From: a virus
DNA length: 28,452 nucleotides
Strand: one strand, 5' to 3'
IMG/VR virus record: IMGVR_UViG_3300006033_000793
Span: 1-28,452 of that record
A program made the translations under genes and the position numbers. The notes below the pieces were generated by a model. It had not been told where the DNA came from. It was given only the letters and a program-made list of their open reading frames with translations, and searched no databases. Of the stretch, positions 6,944 to 13,164 are shown in pieces; the first letter of the stretch is position 1, and every line of letters begins with the position of its first letter.

Positions 6944-7484
6944 GCGCGGGCTCCGCTGTGTGCCAGCCAATCAGAGCGGAAAGTCGGGCGCGGCAGATTT
7001 CATGCTCAGCTCGGGCGGTAGCGGCCCAATGCCCGACATCGGCATCTGTGGCAAAGGCCCCACCGGCTGCAGCAGCGCCGCCGGGGGTTTCGGGCACTGG
7101 CTCAAGTCCAGTGGGGGCGGTGTCGGAGGGCTGGTTGAGCACGCGCACAGCAGCACTGCTGAGGCAAGCGCGGCCAGTCGTGAGGCGGGCAAGTGCATGG
7201 CGATTTTCCGTTGAGAGTTGGTCAATCTGCGCCTGGCGCTGGGCCAGGTCATCGGTCAGCGCGTTGCCACGCTCTTGCGCCTGCTGCAAGAGGCGTGCAG
7301 CGGCTTGCGCTTGCAGGCGGTCTGTCTCGGCATGGGTGGTGCGCAGTTCGGCCATGTCAGCCCGCGCGCTGCTCAACTGCACCTGCAGCGGTGCCCGCGC
7401 AAAGTAGGCGCCAGCCGCCGCACCGGTGGCCAACACCACCAAGGCCAGCAGCCAGCCAGGCAATATCCGTATTGAGCTGCTCAC
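6933..7484 (-). CDS. Inner-membrane spanin subunit (Rz-like)
   Basis: A 183-residue protein with an N-terminal transmembrane helix (ILPGWLLALVVLATGAAAGA) and a long Gln/Ala/Arg-rich helical region (residues about 35-110) of coiled-coil character, as in i-spanins that bridge the inner membrane to an outer-membrane lipoprotein during the last step of lysis. I place the start at GTG 7484 because it overlaps the transglycosylase stop in a GTGA junction; the open frame runs further upstream to 7592 but that part lies inside the transglycosylase gene. The Pro/Ala-rich C-terminal third corresponds to the zone where Rz1 is encoded in another frame. Confidence 0.8.
   Translation of the reverse strand: MSSSIRILPGWLLALVVLATGAAAGAYFARAPLQVQLSSARADMAELRTTHAETDRLQAQAAARLLQQAQERGNALTDDLAQRQAQIDQLSTENRHALARLTTGRACLSSAAVRVLNQPSDTAPTGLEPVPETPGGAAAAGGAFATDADVGHWAATARAEHEICRARLSALIGWHTAEPAHDR
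6971..7198 (-). CDS. Outer-membrane spanin lipoprotein (Rz1-like), embedded in the Rz gene
   Basis: A 75-residue protein read in a different frame wholly inside the Rz-like gene. It starts MHLPASRLAALASAVLLCAC with a signal sequence and lipobox (LCAC, Cys at about residue 20), followed by a very proline-rich mature part (STSPPTPPPLDLSQCPKPPA). This is the classic Rz1 layout: short lipoprotein, Pro-rich, nested in the Rz frame. The frame is open to 7252, but ATG 7198 gives a proper lipoprotein signal. Together with the Rz-like product it should complete outer-membrane disruption after the transglycosylase has acted. Confidence 0.85.
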   Translation of the reverse strand: MHLPASRLAALASAVLLCACSTSPPTPPPLDLSQCPKPPAALLQPVGPLPQMPMSGIGPLPPELSMKSAAPDFPL

Positions 7485-8200
7485 AGCACACGCCCCCAAG
7501 CGGCGTAGCGCGGCTGCAGCACATTTAAGATGCGCAGGGGGTAACCCAGGTTCTCGGCGCAATGCGTGCGGTGGCGGCGGGCCTGGCCACACGCAGCGTC
7601 CACCTGGGCCAGCGTGGGCTGGGCCAGCCCGGTACTGGCGGCCTCCGCTCTCCAGTGGCCCAGCCCGCCGTTGTAAGCCCGCAGCGCCACATGCAAGCGC
7701 TCGCGTTCGGTGTACCTGGTGGGGGTGAGGTCAAACAAGTATTTGTCGTAACCCACCAGCGCACGCAACGCCCAGGTCGGGTTTTTGGGCTGGCAATCGG
7801 CAGCGCTCAGTTTGTGCAAGCTGCACCACCAGGTGGCCGTGCCCGGCATGAACTGAGCCATGCCCTGCGCCCCCACGCGGCTCACCGCGTCGGAGCGCCA
7901 TCCGCTTTCTTGGTGCACCTGCGCGGCCAGTGCCGAGATGGGCGCATCAAGGCCCCACTGTGTGTGGGCAGCGCGAACCAGCTCGGCGCGGTATTTGTGG
8001 GCAGCGGCGGGCACCTGGGCGTGGGCAACAGGGAAAAAACCGCCAAACGACAAAAGCGTGACTGCCACGACCACATCAAGGCTGTACATCCAAACGTTGT
8101 ATTGGCCTTTCGGCTGGCCATGTCTGGCCAGGTGGATGCCCAGGTTTAGCAACACAAGGCAAATCCAGATCGCTTGCGGCCATCCAAGTTGAAGTTGCAT
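7481..8200 (-). CDS. Phage lytic transglycosylase (endolysin) with N-terminal membrane segment
   Basis: A 239-residue protein with an SLT-type lytic transglycosylase domain at about 65-235. The likely catalytic Glu is E98 in QVHQESGWRSDAVS, followed by GAQGMAQFMPGTA and the family's AYNGG at 175-179. The first 56 residues (LGWPQAIWICLVLLNLGIHL, then ARHGQPK...YN) match my memory of a separate two-helix phage membrane protein of about 70 residues that often sits in lysis cassettes; here it is continuous with the enzyme. The second hydrophobic segment ends in PVAHA-Q, a good signal-peptidase site. An internal ATG at 8089 would give an enzyme with an ordinary signal peptide. It lies three bases after the holin and overlaps Rz by four. 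Confidence 0.9.
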   Translation of the reverse strand: MQLQLGWPQAIWICLVLLNLGIHLARHGQPKGQYNVWMYSLDVVVAVTLLSFGGFFPVAHAQVPAAAHKYRAELVRAAHTQWGLDAPISALAAQVHQESGWRSDAVSRVGAQGMAQFMPGTATWWCSLHKLSAADCQPKNPTWALRALVGYDKYLFDLTPTRYTERERLHVALRAYNGGLGHWRAEAASTGLAQPTLAQVDAACGQARRHRTHCAENLGYPLRILNVLQPRYAAWGRVL

Positions 8201-8203
8201 GGC

Positions 8204-8587
8204 TCAGGCCCCCAAGCCCATGGCCAACATGGCGCAGCCCACAATGACCGCCCGGCGCAGCATGGCGAGGCCAAACACCAGGGATGGCTCGGGCATGGCC
8301 TCCAGCGTGTAGGTGTTTGTCGGGGAATCATCGGACTGCAGGTCGGGCAGCATGTCGCTGCACAAAAACTTGTCCGGCCGGGCGTAGGGAAACAGCGAGC
8401 GGTCCAGCCAGTAACCTACCACGGCTGCCAGCGCCACCAGGCTGAGCTTGTACAGGCTCAGCGGCAGCTGCTGCGGCGCCAGCGCCCACACAGCCACCAG
8501 CAGCGCCAGCGTGATGAGCGCCCACCCCCAGAGGCGTGGGGTGCGTTGGTTGAAGGTGAGCTTGGTGGGGCGGTTCAGTGTCTGCAT
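8204..8587 (-). CDS. Putative phage holin
   Basis: A 127-residue membrane protein opening the lysis cassette. It shows two adjacent N-terminal transmembrane helices (WGWALITLALLVAVWAL and LYKLSLVALAAVVGYWL) and a third near the C-terminus (AVIVGCAMLAMGLGA), with a polar middle (SDDSPTNTYTLEAMPE). The N-terminal part, ending LDRSLFPYARPD, is the signature of the putative holins of Mu-like phages of Burkholderia and Pseudomonas. Its role would be to form membrane lesions that time lysis. It is directly followed by the transglycosylase. It could instead be an accessory antiholin; the position as first lysis gene favours holin. Confidence 0.8.
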   Translation of the reverse strand: MQTLNRPTKLTFNQRTPRLWGWALITLALLVAVWALAPQQLPLSLYKLSLVALAAVVGYWLDRSLFPYARPDKFLCSDMLPDLQSDDSPTNTYTLEAMPEPSLVFGLAMLRRAVIVGCAMLAMGLGA

Positions 8588-8650
8588 GGTGCAGCCACTG
8601 TGCCCGGGGTGAGGGTCGAGCCCTCAGGAAAGCGTTTTAGAACGTGGGAG
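8588..8650. promoter_or_regulatory. Gap between cargo and lysis genes, with dyad
   Basis: This 63-base gap separates the lower-GC cargo genes from the holin. It contains a perfect dyad, TGAGGG at 8610-8615 and CCCTCA at 8621-8626 with a 5-base spacer. A late promoter for leftward lysis and head genes would be expected here, or upstream of the cargo, but I see no convincing -35/-10 pair. The dyad could be an activator site or a weak hairpin ending the cargo transcript. Confidence 0.3.
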
Positions 8651-9859
8651 CTACGGAGAGCCAGAGAACAACCCACGCAAAAACAGCCAAGCAGGCTCTG
8701 TCATGGCCAGATAAAGTGCAGCTGCAGCAAGAAAACCAGTAACAAGAATGCATTGCACCGTCCAAAAAGCTAAACGCTGCAATTTCAGTCTGGATTCCAG
8801 CTTGGGAAAGGTTCCAGAAACCATATCCCTGATCACAGCGTACTCACTCAGTACCTTTGTTTTTTTTCGTTTGATCTCGGCTTCAAGTGCTGCCAAGGTA
8901 TGCAGCTGGTTGCGCATTACAAAATTGGCCAACACGACAAACACCAATACACCAAGCAATATCGCCGTGTTGACCCATGCTTCCTGCCGCCAGACGGCAG
9001 TCACTTTGAACTGGGTAGCGACCAGCACCGTAGCCACAGGAATACCCAGAATTTGCCCTTGCACATCTGCAAATGTTTTGTTGATGCGAGCCAATTCGTC
9101 CAGCATGTCAGCCTCCAACTGACTGCGCACTTTTTCATAGGAAAAGCTGGCCACATACAAGCGCCGTCCGTCGTCAAAGTCCTTGGCCACATCAGATAAA
9201 TGGCTCAGAAGCGATGCAAAGCGACGCGAAGGCTCCAAGCCGCCAACATGCTTGACCACGGCATCGGCCAAGATGGGCAGCAACTGTTCGTGCAGTTTGT
9301 CGCTCCCATCAAATTGACCCAGCATGGACTGAAGGGCAGGCATATTCAGACTGTCCAAGTCGGTGGTGGTGTATCGGACAGGTAGACTGACCTTGCCAGA
9401 TTTCAAAAACACCAGCTCTTCCGTGTCCTTGTCAAAGTAAGCTGCTGCCTTGGCCAGCAACGACACCAGTTCAATGACCTGCTTGTACCGAGTAAACACG
9501 GCATGGGAATTCAACTCGTCATCAGCATGAGCCAACCCATGCTCAAGCCAAAAAAAACGTGGCACCGTTGATCGGCCTCGTGGAAACTGAAGCACATCGT
9601 CGAACTTGTCTGCGAGCAAGCCTAGGCCCGTAGCCGGGTCGACCAGCTCCACCTCGACCGATGTACCCAAGGCAATACCAGCGCTCACATCCTGGCGCAG
9701 GACAATGCCGTACCGTCTCTCGTCGTTACGCACCATGTTGAATACGTCAACCAGTTCGGCCGTGTCCAGCGTCAACACACCCGTGCGGCCACTCCCGCCG
9801 CACAACTGCGTTTGGCGGTAGAGAGGCACAAGCAGGGTGTCAAACTTCGTCGGCTTCAT
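8651..9859 (-). CDS. Cargo: membrane protein with large N-terminal soluble domain, unknown function
   Basis: A 402-residue protein I do not recognise. Residues 1 to about 265 are soluble and mixed alpha/beta (FDTLLVPLYRQTQLCGGSGR at the start; WLEHGLAHADDELNSHAVFTRYKQVIELVSLL later). Three hydrophobic helices follow: about 269-286, 296-315 (VNTAILLGVLVFVVLANFVM) and 364-386 (AFWTVQCILVTGFLAAAALY), with a basic helical stretch KRKKTKVLSEYAVIRDM between the last two. The start is ATG 9859, which overlaps the NdpA-like gene by 20 bases; the frame allows a TTG start at 9880. The coding overlap suggests the two proteins are made together. Base composition is lower in GC (about 53% in one hand-counted 60-base line) than the phage genes (about 67% in another), so it looks acquired. 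A sensor or effector role at the membrane, as in exclusion or abortive systems, is a guess. Confidence 0.75.
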   Translation of the reverse strand: MKPTKFDTLLVPLYRQTQLCGGSGRTGVLTLDTAELVDVFNMVRNDERRYGIVLRQDVSAGIALGTSVEVELVDPATGLGLLADKFDDVLQFPRGRSTVPRFFWLEHGLAHADDELNSHAVFTRYKQVIELVSLLAKAAAYFDKDTEELVFLKSGKVSLPVRYTTTDLDSLNMPALQSMLGQFDGSDKLHEQLLPILADAVVKHVGGLEPSRRFASLLSHLSDVAKDFDDGRRLYVASFSYEKVRSQLEADMLDELARINKTFADVQGQILGIPVATVLVATQFKVTAVWRQEAWVNTAILLGVLVFVVLANFVMRNQLHTLAALEAEIKRKKTKVLSEYAVIRDMVSGTFPKLESRLKLQRLAFWTVQCILVTGFLAAAALYLAMTEPAWLFLRGLFSGSP

Positions 9860-10868
9860 CTGTCTGGTAGTCACGCTCAAGGTCGTCTCGCAAAGACTGC
9901 GGTAGGTTACTCAAAGTCAACGTGCCGTCTTCGCGGTTGAACAAAATCTCTCGGTTGCGCAATGCTTTGCGGTCAAAAGTCAGTTTCCAGTATTCTGCCT
10001 TTCCCTCAAACTTGACCAAAGCTTTCAGTGCGCGCTGATCTGGAACGAAACCGTCTGTGATTGCGTTGGCCGGATCAGCCATGACTGTTTTCAGCGCAAC
10101 GGGATCATCTGGCCAAACATGGTTGCTGAACGCCTCAAGCTCAACAGGCCGTTTGCCCTTGGACAAGGCCGTCAAGTAGGTATAGGCCAGGTCAAACAAG
10201 TGGTCTCGCTGATCGGGAGCAAGTGCTTGCTGATCTGCAAATGACTCCAATGCTACGACCAGTTTCTTTGACTCAGCAAGAGGAACATGAATGTCATTGC
10301 ATCCCAAGAACAGCCTGAAATAGCTTGATACGTCAGACCGGCCCTTCAGAAAACTGATGTACCGGTCACCACCTGACTGCCATGCAGTCAAATCGATTCG
10401 ACCAGCAACACGCATGTGGCTCATGTCCAAATACTGGCTCTCAATCACGTCCAGACCATTGGTGATGGCCACCCCAGCTACTTCGGTCACGATGGCGCAC
10501 AGCAGATAGTGATTGCCATCGGCTGTGATTTTTGCGAACAGTACGAATCCGCCAGTTGCAAACTGCTCCGCGCTGGCCCGAGTTTGCAAATGGCGCATCA
10601 GGTTGGCCGATAGCTCCAAAAAGTCGACACCGCCCTCTGCAAGGTGGTTTCGAAGGTGACCCTGCACGGGATATTCGTTTTCATCCGCCTCAAACCGACC
10701 AAAGCCTTTGCCAACCTGTTCGCTGTACTGCTTGTAAATAAGGTCAATGAGCCTCTGAACCTGGTTGTTGATCGGTAGTAGCTGTGGCCGTAGTTCAAGC
10801 GTGGCGATGCGTTGGCCTGATTCTTTGATGAGTTTGTGAACAACCGCATGGGTGATTTCGTTTGGCAT
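9840..10868 (-). CDS. Cargo: nucleoid-associated protein of the YejK/NdpA family
   Basis: A 342-residue protein matching the 37-kDa nucleoid-associated protein family (E. coli YejK/NdpA, about 335 residues). It begins with ITHAVVHKLIKE, contains an RLIDLIYKQYSE helix, a GGFVLFAKI strand motif at about 106-114, and the family's ISFLKGRSDVSSYFRLFLGC at about 171-190. The C-terminal half has KALVKFEGKAEYWKLTFDRK followed by an acidic tail. YejK coats nucleoid DNA and has been linked to topoisomerases; family members also turn up in mobile elements. ATG 10868 has an ideal ribosome site (TAAGGAGG five bases upstream), far stronger than its neighbours'. The product may silence or mark DNA, or sense incoming DNA for the membrane partner encoded next to it; those roles are inferred. 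Confidence 0.8.
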   Translation of the reverse strand: MPNEITHAVVHKLIKESGQRIATLELRPQLLPINNQVQRLIDLIYKQYSEQVGKGFGRFEADENEYPVQGHLRNHLAEGGVDFLELSANLMRHLQTRASAEQFATGGFVLFAKITADGNHYLLCAIVTEVAGVAITNGLDVIESQYLDMSHMRVAGRIDLTAWQSGGDRYISFLKGRSDVSSYFRLFLGCNDIHVPLAESKKLVVALESFADQQALAPDQRDHLFDLAYTYLTALSKGKRPVELEAFSNHVWPDDPVALKTVMADPANAITDGFVPDQRALKALVKFEGKAEYWKLTFDRKALRNREILFNREDGTLTLSNLPQSLRDDLERDYQTDEADEV

Positions 10869-10950
10869 TTTTCCTCCTTAAAAATCTGTTCGATCGCTTG
10901 CGATCCTTGAGCCGTGCAACGGAACGCGGGGTGTTGGCTTCAGGTGACCT
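10869..10950. promoter_or_regulatory. Intergenic region ahead of the NdpA-like gene, with palindrome
   Basis: The 82-base gap carries the strong ribosome site of the NdpA-like gene (CCTCCTTA on the plus strand, 10873-10880) and a palindrome, GATCGC at 10892-10897 and GCGATC at 10900-10905 with two bases between. Such a tight palindrome suits a protein-binding site more than an RNA hairpin. It is the only sizeable gap inside the cargo block, so the NdpA/membrane pair may have its own promoter here. I could not identify the promoter elements. Confidence 0.35.
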
Positions 10951-11763
10951 TCAAGGAAATGGTGCCTGGACAGGAAGTCCGCCTTGGCTTTCAACCTCAG
11001 CCATCAGCGCCTTGTATTTGCGCATCGCGGCCCATGAGTCCAGCTTCTTGCGGAACTGGTTACGCTTGTACGCGACGTATGATTTTTCTCCACCCGAGTA
11101 ACGCCCCTTGGGCAAGCGGCCCGCAATGCTTTCTTCAAGCAAGTGGGCCGTTTTGCGAAGCACTGCCGCTGCATCGGTTACACGACCGCCTGCCAGCAAC
11201 AGCTTGACCCACTCATACACCCGACCGGTGTGAATCATCGAATCCACTTCGTTGGAAAAGTACGCAAGTTCGTCAGCAGGGGCTTGCATATCACCCCGGG
11301 CTACCCGCAATTCGAAGTACCGCTCTGCGTACCGGACTTCATCTGGATCACCCGCCAGCGCCTGTTGAAAGCCTGTGATCGCTGTGTCAACGTCACCCCT
11401 TTCCATGGCCAAGCTGGCCAGGCAGAAATCACGGTAGTGGCTCGGGTGCGAGACAAATTCGTCAAACGGAACCCCTGCACGCACGTAGTCCAGCATTGGA
11501 AAGAAGTGGTCCACCACCCGCTTTCCGGTTGAAAGCGCCTCTTGTTCCTGCGCAACCGTTCGCCACATGCGACGAAACTCGTACAGATTTTCGCCTCCGG
11601 TCTGTTCTACCAAACCTGTTTTGCTCATGGCTACTTGAAACCCCAAGGCCTGCCATTGATCCAGCGGTCGAACCCGCGCGTAGTGAGCCAAGTACGGGCG
11701 GTGGCGGGTATCTGTCAAGGCATATTTAAAGTTGGGTGACAAGAGCAACATAGTCATGCTCAT
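10951..11763 (-). CDS. Cargo: soluble protein with possible TPR-like stretch, unknown function
   Basis: A 270-residue protein starting MSMTMLLLSPNFKYALTDTR. The open frame continues upstream to 11973, but that part runs through the preceding membrane-protein gene. ATG 11763 shares one base with that gene's stop (TGATG), so I take it as the start. Residues about 133-175 (FCLASLAMERGDVDTAITGF, then QQALAGDPDE and YAERYFELRVARGD) have the helix-turn-helix rhythm and Ala/Gly/Pro positions of a tetratricopeptide repeat. A second, similar helical stretch follows at about 190-225 (YEWVKLLLAGGRVTDAAAVL). The C-terminus is basic and helical (YKRNQFRKKLDSWAAMRKYK). No catalytic motif is visible. TPR-like proteins usually mediate protein contacts, so it may be an adaptor for the cargo system. 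Confidence 0.65.
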   Translation of the reverse strand: MSMTMLLLSPNFKYALTDTRHRPYLAHYARVRPLDQWQALGFQVAMSKTGLVEQTGGENLYEFRRMWRTVAQEQEALSTGKRVVDHFFPMLDYVRAGVPFDEFVSHPSHYRDFCLASLAMERGDVDTAITGFQQALAGDPDEVRYAERYFELRVARGDMQAPADELAYFSNEVDSMIHTGRVYEWVKLLLAGGRVTDAAAVLRKTAHLLEESIAGRLPKGRYSGGEKSYVAYKRNQFRKKLDSWAAMRKYKALMAEVESQGGLPVQAPFP

Positions 11764-12101
11764 CAGGCAGCACGCTGCTGTTTGGTCATACGAACCGGCT
11801 TCAACACCCCCCACTCCAGCAGCGCCAGGCTCAGCACCAACTGCGTGGTGAGCAGCACCAGGGGCGTAGACCATTGGTTGGTGGTGGTGTGAGCCACAGC
11901 GAACTGCACCAGCCACCAGGCGCTCCAGATGGCTGACGGCACCAGCACCGCCACAAACAGCCAGTGGCTCCACTGCAGCCGCTGTAAGGGTGGGCGCCTG
12001 GGCGCGCGCCAGATGACGTTGATCACAAAGGTGACGGGTGCGTTGTTGGTGATCTGATTGGCAATCTGGCCCGTGACATGGCCAATTTCCGGTTTTTCCA
12101 T
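11763..12101 (-). CDS. Cargo: small two-helix membrane protein
   Basis: A 112-residue protein with an N-terminal polar motif, IGHVTGQIANQITNN, a basic stretch (WRAPRRPPLQRLQ), then two transmembrane helices (LFVAVLVPSAIWSAWWLVQF and LVLLTTQLVLSLALLEWGVL) and a basic C-terminus (RMTKQQRAA), giving a cytoplasmic N- and C-terminus by the positive-inside rule. It lies directly downstream of the repressor and one base ahead of the TPR-like gene. The Gly/Asn/Gln motif resembles the C-terminal motif of the adjacent repressor. Small membrane proteins beside phage repressors often act in superinfection exclusion; that is inference from position. I do not recognise a named family. Confidence 0.7.
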   Translation of the reverse strand: MEKPEIGHVTGQIANQITNNAPVTFVINVIWRAPRRPPLQRLQWSHWLFVAVLVPSAIWSAWWLVQFAVAHTTTNQWSTPLVLLTTQLVLSLALLEWGVLKPVRMTKQQRAA

Positions 12102-12117
12102 CCCTGAAAAACTCCCT

Positions 12118-12137
12118 AAAAAAGCTGCAAAAAGCAG
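12118..12137 (-). terminator. Weak intrinsic terminator-like element after the repressor gene
   Basis: Read on the minus strand, a short stem CTGC-TTTTT-GCAG (12125-12128 with 12134-12137) is followed by C and six T residues (12118-12123). The stem is only four base pairs, so termination would be partial at best and the cargo genes could be transcribed by read-through from the repressor promoter. Confidence 0.35.
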
Positions 12138-12159
12138 TGGGCTGATGACCTGAAGTGAT

Positions 12160-12774
12160 CTATTTGCGTGGTGTTGATGTCACGCCGAAATGGCTGGTGA
12201 AGTGCAGTTCCTTTTCGTTCGTCTGGTTACCCTGCACCACCTGGCCATGCACCGTGTTGATACCAAGCGGTGGTGGGGTGGATGCCCGCCCCGCCAGATG
12301 CCTTGTCTCAATTTCCTCGGCACGCTCAGCACGGTGCAGCTTCACCACCAGCTGCAGGGCCAGTCGAAGGGTGTCGTCTGAGCAGGCGGCCAGCACGTCC
12401 TTGATGGCTTCATAGGTGCCCGCACGGCTGGCGTTGCCAGCGGCCATCGTGGTGCCTGCGGCGTCCAGCAGGCTGCGCAGTCTTTCTTTTTCTGCGGGTG
12501 TGGTGTTCAGCGCCTGCGTGAAGGCCTGCGCCCGCTCTTGCGCCTGGCGCTGGTGCGCCGTGAGCGTGCCACCGGTGAGCACGTACTCCACATCAATGCC
12601 CAGCTCGGGGCGCTGCTGGGCTAGGGCGCGGAGTTCCCGGTCTGGGAAAGACCCGCGTTTCTTCCTCTCGCTGAACGCTGTTTTCGAGAGCCCCAGTGCG
12701 GCGGCGACCTCTTGATCCTTGCTGACGCGCAAAAAAGGCTTGAGTCTGTCCAGGCAATCTGAAAATAAGTTCAC
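12160..12774 (-). CDS. Phage immunity repressor with CI-type helix-turn-helix
   Basis: A 204-residue protein with a CI repressor helix-turn-helix domain at about 5-68: DQEVAAALGLSKTAFSERKKR, RELRALAQQRPELGIDVEYVLTG. The long helical region that follows (about 75-165) probably mediates oligomerisation, and the C-terminus carries INTVHGQVVQGNQTN. No S24 peptidase motif is present, so induction by RecA-type self-cleavage is not expected. The start is GTG at 12774 with AAGGGG seven bases upstream. It is divergent from the early operon across an 82-base control region, the standard position of the lysogeny repressor. The plus-strand gene at 13713 encodes a paralogue of its DNA-binding domain. Confidence 0.85.
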   Translation of the reverse strand: MNLFSDCLDRLKPFLRVSKDQEVAAALGLSKTAFSERKKRGSFPDRELRALAQQRPELGIDVEYVLTGGTLTAHQRQAQERAQAFTQALNTTPAEKERLRSLLDAAGTTMAAGNASRAGTYEAIKDVLAACSDDTLRLALQLVVKLHRAERAEEIETRHLAGRASTPPPLGINTVHGQVVQGNQTNEKELHFTSHFGVTSTPRK

Positions 12775-12839
12775 GAAAACCCCTTACTATTCCACAAAAT
12801 ATGGATTAAAGTTCACACACAGATTCACCGATGAACTTT
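12767..12839. promoter_or_regulatory. Divergent early control region with repeated AAGTTCAC operator half-sites
   Basis: The half-site AAGTTCAC occurs at 12767-12774 (overlapping the repressor start codon) and again at 12809-12816, 42 bases apart. AAAGTTCA at 12808-12815 forms a perfect inverted repeat with TGAACTTT at 12832-12839. The region is clearly AT-richer than its flanks and separates the leftward repressor from the rightward early operon, so it should contain both promoters. These repeats are the best candidates for repressor or gp16-like operators. I could not fix the promoter hexamers with confidence. Confidence 0.6.
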
Positions 12840-12856
12840 CTAAGAGGTTACGACAA

Positions 12857-13048
12857 ATGGAAACGCCTGAACAGATCAAGCAACGATTTAAACAAGAGGG
12901 TTTGACCTTCACGCAGTGGGCAAAAGACCACGGGTATCCGGTCAACAAGGTGCACCGCGTCATGGCGGGCATCGAGAAAGGCCACTACGGCAAAGCGCAC
13001 GAGATCGCCGTGAAGCTGGGCCTCAAGCCCGGCCCAAGCGCCCAGTAA
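12857..13048 (+). CDS. Small DNA-binding regulator, BcepMu gp16 family
   Basis: A 63-residue protein, METPEQIKQRFKQEGLTFTQ at its start, with a compact helix-turn-helix (TFTQWAKDHGYPVNKVHRVM) followed by AGIEKGHYGKAHEIAVKLGLK. This matches the phage-associated BcepMu gp16 family, whose members end in the pattern KGxYGxAHxIAVxLGLK. It is the first gene of the rightward operon and takes the place of Ner in Mu or Cro in lambda; a role as early repressor or switch protein is inferred from that. The open frame extends upstream to 12719 but crosses the control region. ATG 12857 has AAGAGGT at 12842-12848. Confidence 0.85.
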   Translation: METPEQIKQRFKQEGLTFTQWAKDHGYPVNKVHRVMAGIEKGHYGKAHEIAVKLGLKPGPSAQ

Positions 13049-13050
13049 GC

Positions 13051-13095
13051 CGGGTATCAGACCAGTGATTTCTCACGCCCCTGACCTGATACCCG
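13051..13095. promoter_or_regulatory. 10-bp perfect inverted repeat upstream of the Rha-like gene
   Basis: CGGGTATCAG at 13051-13060 is mirrored by CTGATACCCG at 13086-13095 with 25 bases between. A second dyad, CAACCAG (13105-13111) and CTGGTTG (13137-13143), follows. The 116-base gap between the gp16-like and Rha-like genes is large for this compact operon. The dyads may be operators or an RNA structure controlling Rha expression. No U-tract follows. Confidence 0.45.
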
Positions 13096-13164
13096 CCCCA
13101 CAACCAACCAGCTCACAAGCCAGTTACCTGACTCCACTGGTTGAACCAACCGAGGCATTTTGAC

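Noticed and set aside
11764-11973. Upstream 70-codon extension of the TPR-like cargo protein
   Set aside because: It runs through the membrane-protein gene in another frame; the TGATG junction at 11761-11765 gives a natural start at 11763.
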